Part shown: positions 18,061 through 24,430 of the stretch, in pieces
Layout: every line of letters begins with the position of its first letter
Numbering within the stretch: position 1 is the first letter of the stretch
Source of the DNA: Haplomitrium mnioides
Lineage: Eukaryota; Marchantiophyta; Haplomitriopsida; Calobryales
Direction of reading: 5' to 3'
Assembly: GCA_049999725.1 (NCBI GenBank)
Contig: JBNGIS010034089.1
Coordinates: 1 to 24,430 of the forward strand
Length of the DNA: 24,430 nucleotides
Position numbers and translations under genes: made by a program
The notes under the pieces: generated by a model
The model's database searches: none
What the model was told of the DNA's origin: nothing
What the model saw: the letters and a program-made list of their open reading frames with translations, nothing else

Positions 18061-18770
18061 TGTAACGATCACTAACTTTAGTAAGGAGGAAAATGGGTGT
18101 TGTGACTTGCACCAATGTTCAACAAATAGGGTTGGACTCCCCCTCTCAGGGTTGTCATAGGATTGATACAACTAATGTCTAGTTATCCTAATATGATCTA
18201 ACACCTAAACTATCTTACAAGATCAGTAAGCCATAGCTAAAAATAATGTCAGTTATGTCTAAAAATCTTTTACTAAGTTAGAGTAGCAAAAAGCAATTGT
18301 TATTATTGAAAGTTGGACATGGCAGAAAGAGAGAAAGTCAACAAATTAAAGTGAAAGAGGGAGTCTAGATATACTATTTTAGAAGAGGATAAGGACACGT
18401 AGCAAGTGGTGAATTAAAGTAAAGAGAAGGTTCTAAAGATAAGAACATGTGGCAGAAGGAGAACTAAAGAGATGGAAGGTTCTAAGGATAAGAATACGTG
18501 GTAGAAGGAGAACAAAAGTAAAGGGTGGTCCATTTAGAGTGAGAGAGAAAAGAAGGGTCCATTTAGAAGAGGATAGAAAAGGAACCAATGAGGTTCCTCC
18601 ACCTATATAAGAAAAGTGCTTTCTCTCAAGTATATAAAGAAGGGAGAATGCATTGTTTGGCATCTATTACCTTGTGGGTTCTTGAAGTTCTTGTGCAATT
18701 CTCTTATGCTAACTTGTATGTGTTGTACTTGTGCTAACTTGTGTGCGTAATGTGGGTGTGTAATGTTACA
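18061..18770 (+). repeat. 3' LTR of the chromovirus
   Basis: TGTAACGATCACTAAC to AATGTTACA. It is longer than the 5' LTR (710 against 567) because of extra sequence at 18086-18230. The CACGTGG-type modules (ACACGTAGCAAG, ACATGTGGCAG, ATACGTGGTAG) and the TATA box at 18631-18639 are retained. Confidence 0.93.
18086..18230. repeat. 145-bp extra segment in the 3' LTR
   Basis: It is absent from the other two LTR copies of the family (3660 and 23365). It lies between two copies of AGTAAG (18080-18085 and 18225-18230). It has no evident terminal inverted repeats or coding frame. Either a small insertion with a 6-base target duplication, or a segment ancestrally present and lost elsewhere through the short direct repeat. 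Confidence 0.6.
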
Positions 18771-18775
18771 GATAG
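18771..18775 (+). repeat. Target-site duplication, right copy (GATAG)
   Basis: GATAG follows the LTR end at 18770 and pairs with GATGG at 3655-3659. Confidence 0.8.
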
Positions 18776-18807
18776 CTGCTTTCTATTCAAGCTTTGAGAA
18801 GCTTTTG
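18776..18807 (+). pseudogene. Exon 4, right part, of the ParB-methylase pseudogene
   Basis: Joined to base 3659, the codons read M-A-A-F-Y-S-S-F-E-K-L-L and end at a donor TTG/GTAAAT at 18807/18808 in phase 0. That the frame crosses the insertion site, and ends at a consensus donor matching the phase of exon 5, is good support for both the exon and the insertion boundaries. Confidence 0.6.
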
Positions 18808-18897
18808 GTAAATTTTTTTTTCACATCACATTCATTTATGTGGAGTTGCAGTGAATTTATTTTAAGTTGTCTTTTGTTTTCATAAAATAGGTTTAAG

Positions 18898-19045
18898 GTC
18901 TATGTGCGCATGGACTTCGCACGTCCAAGCGCAAAAGGACTTCGTAGTCTAGGCGTGACTGGACAGCAAAGTCCATGCGTGCATGGACTGCGAAGTCATT
19001 GCACACTTGGACTTCGAAGTCCATGCATGTATGGAATTCAATGTC
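18898..19045 (+). repeat. Palindromic minisatellite in intron 4
   Basis: Four to five units of the GTCCATGCGYGCATGGAC type lie within the intron 18808-19107. The best is GTCCATGCGTGCATGGAC at 18971-18988. Flanks vary (GACTTCG, GACTGCGAA). This is the second of three such arrays at the locus. Confidence 0.8.
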
Positions 19046-19107
19046 TCTATCTAGCATATAATTTTTTTGTCTCTATATAATTTTTTTATTTTTTCTTTGT
19101 GTAAGAG

Positions 19108-19650
19108 GACAAAACTTTCAAACGTCATTTGTCTAAAAAATTGACAACAACTGCAAAAGGTCAAAAAAGATCAGGGGTCAAAGAAGCCCCAAAATTTTAG
19201 GACCATGCTCCCACTCTATCTTTTCTTCTTCATTGCCAAAAGGTTAGAGAGTGGAAATCAAGACAACAAAGCGGTGCTGCATCTCTTACAACTGAAGGAG
19301 TTGTGAGAGACAAGGACGAGGACTTAATGTCCTATGTCAACGATCTCAACATGGCATTTTACCAAGTCCACAAGGGGGCCAATGCTCGACAATTGAAGGG
19401 CTTGGTGAAACCTACGTGTTTCACTTTGGCTATTGCAGATATTCCTTACAATAACAACCTTAAGGAATGTAAGCATGATGATTTTGAACCATTTTCAAAA
19501 GACAACATTTTTGACATGGTTTCATCTTTTGCGACAATTACAACGTCAGATTTTTGGTCTTTTGTTATTATACACTCGTCACAACAATTTGGCATCGTTG
19601 AGGATGCCCTTTTAGAAGTTTGTTGTGCAATCGACTACAACATCTAATAA
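19108..19650 (+). pseudogene. Exon 5: N6/N4 DNA methyltransferase, motif IV half
   Basis: Acceptor TTTGTGTAAGAG ends at 19107, and the frame opens in phase 0: DKTFKRHLSKKLTTTAKG, basic; a stop at 19198; then VREWKSRQQSGAASLTTEG and a long open stretch. It includes LVKPTCFTLAIADIPYNNN, with the motif IV tetrapeptide DIPY at 19438-19449 (DPPY in most family members). It continues DDFEPFSKDNIFDMVSSF, TITTSDFWSFVIIHSSQQFG and EDALLEVCCAIDYNI. The spacing from motif IV to the hydrophobic strand and the QFG segment fits beta-class N6/N4 methylases. It ends with two stops at 19645-19650 before a weak donor GTTGTT. DPPY binds the target base; the Ile substitution may reduce activity. Confidence 0.7.
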
Positions 19651-19746
19651 GTTGTTCTTTGATTTTTTTAGTTTTTAATTTCTCTTTTTTTATTTTTCCT
19701 GCACTTTGGCTACAATGTTTGATTTGTTTATTTTTCTTTTTACAAG

Positions 19747-20363
19747 GACAAAAGCAACATTCATCATCCTGGTGGTCCCAGAATCGCACATGCCCATGAA
19801 TATTGGACTGTGGGCTACTGGACAAAAGAAGGAAAGAGGAGCATGAGACTTTTAAATTTGCAGTCTGCTCTTGCGACTAGACTTCCTCAGCAAATTATGT
19901 GTAGTGTTTTTAATTGTTCTGCGATTTCTACCAAACTTAAACATCCAGAAGATGATGCTCCTATTAATGTTTATCAAAGTCCGCAAACTCTTTACAATTT
20001 TTTCATCGACCATTGTCAACAGAGCAGGATTGGATTCTAGATCTCTACCTTGGGTTTGGCACATGCCTTGTTTGTGCTTTAAAGTTGATGCGAAACTACA
20101 TCGCAGTGGAATATGATAGACGCCAATCTATCTACATTCCTCAGAGGGTTTTGACAATGGCTTCCTTACCATACGATATGACTGAGTCACAAATAGTTTA
20201 TGCATACCACAAGGAACCTATTCCTCCTGGTACTGCAGGTGCTACTGGTGATTTTGTCACAATATCTGGGATTGGAAAGTCTCAATAGAACTCTGTAGCG
20301 GCTGCAAATGCTCAATCTTTGGATTTAGATGAGACAATTCCTTCCAAGAAAGATAGAGCCTAA
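19747..20363 (+). pseudogene. Exon 6: N6/N4 DNA methyltransferase, cofactor-binding half
   Basis: Acceptor CTTTTTACAAG ends at 19746. The frame, in phase 0, reads DKSNIHHPGGPRIAHAHEYW and TVGYWTKEGKRS, resembling the 'hEyixxxxK' segment of N4/N6 methylases. It continues to SPQTLYNFFIDHCQQ (motif X-like, usually KPxxLxxxxI). A frameshift near 20015 is followed by WILDLYLGFGTCLVCALK, the S-adenosylmethionine-binding motif I, at about 20031-20084. Then MRNYIAVEYDRRQSIYI, the acidic loop that follows motif I, where family members have 'GRxxIGIExDxxY'. A tail with a stop at 20286 ends at TAA 20361-20363 after PSKKDRA. Motif I usually reads DPFxGxGT; DLYLGFGT keeps the D and the G-x-G-T. Confidence 0.75.
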
Positions 20364-20390
20364 TAATCTGTTTGAACAAATTGTTTTATG

Positions 20391-20396
20391 AATAAA
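20391..20396 (+). terminator. Candidate poly(A) signal
   Basis: AATAAA lies 28 bases after the last stop codon of the methylase-like gene, followed by T-rich sequence. Plant signals are loose, so this is only suggestive. Confidence 0.4.
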
Positions 20397-20529
20397 GTAT
20401 TTTGTTTACAAAGTTTTATTTGCCAAATTTTCAACTTGTTGCACTCTCAATTTATTTCAAGCCTTTTCATCATGGTTCAATTTGGTGCGCCTAAGAATGG
20501 TTTGGAGTCAATTGCTAATTTAAAAATGG

Positions 20530-20940
20530 TTTGGAGTCTCTGTGCACATGGGCTTGGAGTCCATGCGCACATGAACTCTTGCAATCTTTGGCCGCTCAGG
20601 CTTTGCGTTCTTGTTTAGAGTCTTTGTGCACATAAGCTTTCTAGTTCTTGTTCAGAGTCTATGCGCACATGAGCTTTAAGGTTCTTGTTCATAGTCCATG
20701 CATGCATAAGCCAAAGGGATCTCGTTCAAAGTCTATGCGTGCATAGGCTTTAATGTTCTAGTTCAAAGTCCATGCGTGCATAGCTTTGTTGTTCTTGTTC
20801 AGAGTCTAAGCACGCATAGGCTTTAGGATTCTCATTTGGAGTCTTTGAGTCCATAGGCTATAGGGTTCTAATTTGGAGTCTATGCTTGCATAGGATTTAA
20901 CATCTACGACTCTCAAAGTTTGGTTCAAAGTCCATACCCG
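20530..20940 (+). repeat. 37-bp minisatellite downstream of the gene
   Basis: Units start at 20621, 20658, 20695, 20732, 20769, 20805, 20842 and 20879, with more diverged ones before 20621 and after 20915. Each begins TCTATGCGYGCATAGGC or similar and ends GTTCTTGTTCAGAG. The first part is the same palindromic core as in introns 2 and 4. Confidence 0.88.
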
Positions 20941-21263
20941 ACTTGACATCCACGTTTGCATATAAATTTGTTTTCATAAAAAGATATATGTTTAATTTGA
21001 TTTTTGATGAATTTAGTGTATTCACAATAGTGTGAGGTTTTAATAAAATATTTCAATAACCAAAATGCTTGTTTTCTAGGATGTTTTCTATAGAAATTAA
21101 AAAAATATAATCTCAATGTAAAATACGCAATTTGTATTTCTAAAAAATGATATTCTTTACAAAAAGAGATCACAAACGTAAAAATAATGTTTTTCAATAC
21201 CAAATTACAAAAAATAATATTTTCGAACTCAGTAGCGGTTCTTGGTTCAAAGTAGCACTTGTT
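20941..21263. other. AT-rich spacer with no identified feature
   Basis: The short open frames here have no recognisable product, and nothing resembling an RNA gene or transposon end was seen. Confidence 0.6.
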
Positions 21264-21792
21264 GACTAAAGGTCCTCTGAAATGCTGCGTGCTCAGCGAA
21301 TCTGTTGGTTGGACTAAAGGTCATTTGAAATGTTGCGTGCTCAGCGACTCTACTAGTTGGACTAAAGGTTCTTTGAAATGCTATGTGCTTAGCGATTCTA
21401 TTGGCTGGACTAAAGGTCCTTTGAAATGTTGCGTGCTCAACAATTCTGCTGGCTGGACTAAAGGTCCTTGAATGGTATTGTGCAACTTGCTTTCTATCAT
21501 CTAGCATTATCTTTTCGACATGAGGACTAAAAGTCCTTTCTGGATTGGCAAAAGGCCTCTTATGGACAAAAGATCCTTTCATTTGTTGGCCATTGAGGAT
21601 AAAAGGTCCTTTTCCCATATTGAGGTCTTTATGGACAAAAGGTCCATTTTTAATCATTGTGCCTTTATGGACTAAAGGTCTATTTTTATAACGCATATCA
21701 TGAAGGACAAAAGGTCTAACCTCAGAGTTTAGGCCATGAGAAACAAAAGGTCCAATCTTAGTTTTTGGGCTGTTTGGGACTAAATGTCCATT
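21264..21792. repeat. GGACTAAAGGTCC minisatellite, 48-bp and about 36-bp units
   Basis: Four exact-period 48-base units start at 21264, 21312, 21360 and 21408, with a fifth start at 21456. Further left-to-right units are spaced about 33-40 bases (near 21524, 21563, 21597, 21632, 21670, 21703, 21741, 21778). All share GGACWAAAGGTCC, an imperfect palindrome. On the minus strand the 48-base units encode 16-residue repeats of the type RTFSPASRIVEHATFQ, in frame with the upstream copia remnant. Confidence 0.85.
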
Positions 21793-22635
21793 TGCACTGT
21801 GGCTATTCTCCCCTTGAATATGAAATGCCATTCTTGATATGAGTTCAAAGGGTGCTTTCATAAAAATCTGGGTGTCCAGAATGCCATATATGTACGCAGC
21901 GATGACATCCATGATGTGTACAGTGAGTTGGCGTTGGATAGCAAATGGTATCATATATCTGTATGTTATAGTGTCCATGACAGGTGAGTATGTGAGGTCA
22001 TAATCACGTCCAAGAATTTAAGTGTATCATTTGGCCACTAATCTTGCCTTGTATCGCATGATGTCACCTTTTGCATTGTGTTTGCGGACAAAAATAAATT
22101 TGTAATCTATTAGATGCATGTTGGGAAGTGTTGGCATAACAGATCCAAATACTTCTCGTGGTTTGAGAGAGTCAAGTTCCAAATTTATAGCCTTCTCCCA
22201 TTGGAGCCAATCGGTTCTTGATTGTGCTTCTTGTACAGACAAAGGATCAAGTGTATCATTGTCTATTGATTGTGATACAGAGAATACGAATAGATCATCT
22301 ATAATGGTCTGGGTTCTGTCCCATATTTGACTAGTATGAGAATAGTTAATTGCTATTTCATCATTGTCTATCTCAACGTGTAATGATGTCGATGATTTTG
22401 GTTTATTCTTTGAGCCTTTAGGTCTGCCATGTTTTGCTTTAGGCTGTATTTCAATGGCAGATGCGTTGATTATTTGAAGTTGTGTTGGTGCATTGGCTGC
22501 TTCAATGTGCGATTTGGTGATGCTGGTTGCATTGCTAAATGCATAAGACATTTTGAGTAATGTTTGCTGTAAATTGAGGAGTTGTCTCACTTTGGCATCG
22601 GAATGTCCGTTTTGTTGGTCGAAGTCTAATGGCAA
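21793..22635 (-). pseudogene. Ty1/copia reverse transcriptase fragment
   Basis: From about 22635 leftward: MPLDFDQQNGHSDAKVRQLL, the linker with HGRPKGSKNKPK, then LQWEKAINLELDSLK, IDYKFIFVRKHNAKGDIMR, YKARLVAK, stops at 22027-22020, DYDLTYSPVMDTITYRYMIP and VHIMDVIAAYIYGILDTQIF, MKAPFELISRM. These are the first blocks of the copia reverse transcriptase domain. The sequence leaves the family pattern before the YVDD catalytic block and passes into the minisatellite, so the enzyme, RNase H and 3' LTR are missing. Confidence 0.85.
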
Positions 22636-23364
22636 GTACTAGCGTCATATTAAGTTGTCCTCACGTTTGGGTTGTATAGCTTTGTCCTCTTGTAACAAAT
22701 GTGGAAAAGATTCCTCAAAGAATTGGCAGTCTGCAAGTCGAGACTTAAACACATCAGAGGTTGAAGGTTCAAGATATCAGATGATGGAAAGAGATTCAAA
22801 ACCGATATATATGCCTTTTTTGCATTGGGGTCCTATCTTTGTTTGATGTTGTCCTAAGATTGAGACAAAGATGAAGTAGCCAAATGTGCGAAGATGCGAG
22901 ATATTTGCGGGAATTCCGGCTACAAGTTGGTGTGGGGAATTCTGATTGAATGTAGATGGTCTGTAACAAATGCTGCGTGCATGAGTGCGTATCCACAAGT
23001 AGTGGTGGGGAGGTTTGAATTCAAAAGTAATGGTCTTGCTATTAGTTGTATTCTCTTGATAGCATATTCTGCAATGCCATTTTGAAAGTGTACATGTGGA
23101 ACTAAATATTGTATATCTATGGCAACAGATGTGCAAAATTTCTCAAAAGTTCATGAAGAGAATTCTCCGACATTGTCCACTCTCAGATATTTGATTGAAT
23201 AATCAGGAAATTGTACCGAGAGTTTCAAGATTTGAGATAGAAGTTTTGGGAAGACCATGTTTTTGGTTATGAGTAGAGATACGTGTGGCTATTTGGATGA
23301 TGCATCAATGGTGACTAGGAAGTATCTGAATGGTCATGAAGGTGGATGGATAGGTCCACAAACA
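22636..23364 (-). pseudogene. Ty1/copia integrase fragment
   Basis: Read leftward from 23364: CGPIHPPS, stop, FRYFLVTIDASSK (first catalytic Asp), stop, LRVDNVGEFSS (second Asp), FQNGIAEYAIKRIQLIARPL (catalytic Glu), GYALMHAAFVTDHLHSIRIP. A frameshift near 22945 leads to HQLVAGIPANISHLRTFGYF, KIGPQCKKGIYIGFESLSII, then PSTSDVFKSRLADCQFFEES and a stop or two before the reverse transcriptase part. Motifs and order are those of copia integrase. The 5' part of the element (LTR, gag, protease) is absent, cut by the LTR that starts at 23365. Confidence 0.87.
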
Positions 23365-23973
23365 TGTAACGGTCACTAACTTTAGTAAGCAACAACTAAA
23401 AAATAGCGACAACTATATCTAGAAAGCTATTACTAAGCTAGAGTCTCAAAAAACGAGTGCTATTATAGAGAAAGTGACACGTGGCAAGAGGAGAGAAAGT
23501 CAATGAATTAAAGTGAGTGCTATCATAGAGAAAGTGATACGTGGCAAGAGGAGAGGAAGTCAACGAATTAAAGTGAAAGAAAGGGCAATTAAGAAGAGGA
23601 TAAGGACACGTTGCAAGTGGAGGATTAAAGCAAATAGAAGGTTCTAAGATAAGGACATATGGCAAAATAAGAACTAAAGAGAAGTGGAAGGTTCTAAAGA
23701 TAAGGACACGTGGCAGAAGGAGAATATAGGTAAAGGGTGGTCCAATCAATGAGAGAGGAAAAAAGGTGGTCCAATTAGAGGAGGATAGAAAAGGAACCAA
23801 TATGGTTTCACCACCTATGTAAGCAAAGTGCTTTTCACTTAGTATATAAAGAAGGGAGAAGGTCTTGTTGGGCTCTCTTACATTGTGGGTTCTTGAAGTT
23901 CTTTATGCGCTACTCTTGTATGTGTTGTGCTTGTGCTAATTTTTGGTGTGCAATGTATGTGTGTAGTGTTACA
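23365..23973 (+). repeat. 5' LTR of a second chromovirus copy
   Basis: TGTAACGGTCACTAAC to AGTGTTACA, aligned with 3660-4226 and 18061-18770. It differs by an internal 60-base tandem duplication (23455-23514 and 23515-23574), each copy with a YACGTGGCAAGAGGAG module. Further modules lie near 23605 (CACGTTGC) and 23707 (CACGTGGC). TATA box at 23843-23851. The second LTR is outside the window, so its target duplication cannot be checked. Confidence 0.92.
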
Positions 23974-23974
23974 A

Positions 23975-23986
23975 TGGTATCAGACC
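23975..23986 (+). other. Primer-binding site of the second chromovirus copy
   Basis: TGGTATCAGACC after a one-base spacer, close to the initiator-Met-tRNA complement TGGTATCAGAGC. Confidence 0.88.
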
Positions 23987-24177
23987 TTGGTCTTCTCTAA
24001 AGAAGTGTGAACTACCCCTCTTTGGAGAAACACTAAAGACCTCTTGGAGTAGTGGAATCTCCACTTTGCTTGAACTCCAAGAGAGTCAAACTTTCAAGTT
24101 TTCATGAATAAAGGATAGTGGATATCCCATCCTTTATAAATGAAGATAAGAAGTTTGACTTGATACTATGATAGCTA

Positions 24178-24393
24178 ATGGATAGAGGAGCATTTGTAAC
24201 TCCTAGAATTCCTCTATTGAATCCCTTTAATATTCGTGTGTTTAGCATAGACAAACATTTCTTTCGTCAAATTTTAGTGCATAATTTTGGAGATGATTTT
24301 ATGGTCTTTGTAATGGAATCAAGAGAGCATGTTATCTCACCTGTAGTAAACTATGGTGTTACGTGGGAGTGTTTTATTTATGTTTTATGGTAG
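24178..24393 (+). CDS. Leader small frame A in the second chromovirus copy
   Basis: 71 codons, MDRGAFVTPRIPLLNPFN, VFSIDKHFFRQILVHNFGDD, FMVFVMESREHVISPVVNYG, TWECFIYVLW, stop TAG. It is open from end to end and most residues match the copy at 4416. Many of the base differences between the copies fall at third codon positions, which favours past selection as protein. Function unknown. Confidence 0.5.
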   Translation: MDRGAFVTPRIPLLNPFNIRVFSIDKHFFRQILVHNFGDDFMVFVMESREHVISPVVNYGVTWECFIYVLW

Positions 24394-24430
24394 GTAGAAA
24401 GTGGATTTGAACCAAGCTCCTCTAGACGAG

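Larger units (their letters stand above)
3660..18770 (+). mobile_element. Ty3/gypsy chromovirus, degenerate, with a nested 9.5 kb element inside
   Basis: The element is bounded by two LTRs (3660-4226 and 18061-18770) in direct orientation, with a 5-base target duplication. Order on the plus strand: LTR, mutated Met-tRNA primer site, leader with two small frames, gag, a deletion that removed protease and the start of reverse transcriptase, reverse transcriptase, RNase H, integrase, chromodomain, polypurine tract, LTR. The chromodomain after the integrase marks it as a chromovirus. Without the inner insertion (4629-14131) it is about 5.6 kb. By eye the two LTRs differ clearly more than the inner element's LTRs do, consistent with it being the older insertion. 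It is inserted in the sense direction in exon 4 of the methylase-like gene. No product can be intact. Confidence 0.92.
1507..20363 (+). pseudogene. ParB-like domain plus N6/N4-type DNA methyltransferase gene, six exons, split by a retrotransposon
   Basis: This is a degraded gene assembled from six consecutive exon-like frames: 1507-1598, 1703-1952, 2234-2887, 2935-3659 plus 18776-18807, 19108-19650 and 19747-20363. Five introns have GT-AG borders that keep phase. Domain order is: unrecognised N-terminus (exons 1-2), basic and Ser-rich linker with KKRKK and KKKK stretches, ParB-like domain (exons 3-4), methylase motif IV (exon 5), then motif I (exon 6). Motif IV before motif I is the permuted order of beta-class N6-adenine/N4-cytosine DNA methylases. 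ParB-like domains fused to such methylases are known in phages and bacteria; their occurrence here is inferred from motifs. At least a dozen stops and four frame changes rule out function. A 15.1 kb chromovirus sits in exon 4. It may be a plant gene of foreign origin or the cargo of a larger mobile element. Confidence 0.65.
23365..24430 (+). mobile_element. Second member of the chromovirus family, 5' end only
   Basis: LTR, primer site and leader match 3660-4628 and continue with sequence matching 14127-14175, without the nested element. It is inserted into the copia integrase at 23364/23365 and runs off the window. It supplies the uninterrupted leader used to confirm the nested insertion in the first copy. 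Confidence 0.9.

Noticed and set aside
3470-18812. Alternative frame over exon 4 reading MNKMSQLQRDIKFWLLWLK and ending LLSIQALRSFW-stop
   Set aside because: It is open over a similar length, but it ends in a stop instead of a splice donor in phase with exon 5. Part of it may still be the true frame before a frameshift near 3535, as noted for exon 4.
19568-20064. Minus-strand frames at 19568-19825 and 19852-20064
   Set aside because: They are antisense shadows of the methylase exons, with no recognisable motif.
20621-20915. Regular 37-base spacing of a palindromic repeat, superficially CRISPR-like
   Set aside because: The intervening parts are also similar from unit to unit (GTTCTTGTTCAGAG), so these are tandem minisatellite units and not repeat-spacer arrays. 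The genome context is a plant nucleus.

Overview
The window looks like nuclear DNA of a land plant. It is TE-rich, with LTR retrotransposons of typical plant chromovirus and copia types (initiator-Met-tRNA primer sites, chromodomain integrase) and AT-rich introns with consensus GT-AG borders. It contains one degraded multi-exon gene and several generations of retrotransposons, three of them in or beside that gene. No intact protein-coding gene was found. No tRNA, rRNA or CRISPR array was seen.

Layout. 1-828: 5' end of a minus-strand Ty3/gypsy element (LTR, primer site, broken gag). 832-1044: a small minus-strand reading frame that stops at that LTR's edge. 1507-20363 (plus): a six-exon pseudogene that reads as an N-terminal region, a basic/Ser-rich linker, a ParB-like domain, and a permuted (beta-order) N6/N4-type DNA methyltransferase, with motif IV as DIPY in exon 5 and motif I as DLYLGFGT in exon 6. 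Exon 4 is split at 3659/18776 by a 15.1 kb chromovirus (3660-18770, plus, 5-bp target duplication GATGG/GATAG). Removing it restores the reading frame across the junction. That chromovirus is itself split at 4628/14127 by a 9.5 kb minus-strand element with about 3.5 kb LTRs (4629-14126, target duplication TGTAG/TGTGG). The inner element has one degenerate gag-like reading frame and no pol.

20364-21263 holds the poly(A) signal of the gene and a 37-bp minisatellite. 21264-23364 (minus) is a Ty1/copia fragment (integrase and truncated reverse transcriptase) whose frame runs into a GGACTAAAGGTCC-type minisatellite. 23365 to the end is the 5' LTR, primer site and leader of a second copy of the 3660-18770 family, inserted in the copia integrase and cut off by the window edge.

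The most unusual content is the ParB-methyltransferase gene, because prokaryote-type N6/N4 DNA methylases are rare in plants. Related palindromic minisatellites (core GTCCATGCGYGCATGGAC) sit in two of its introns and again downstream. The other notable items are a polypurine-tract motif amplified in a 90-bp array in the inner element, a pair of 71-codon frames in the chromovirus leader, and two assembly gaps. One gap is probably spurious, since its flanks are a 22-bp exact duplicate. All family assignments come from reading motifs by eye; no database search was run.
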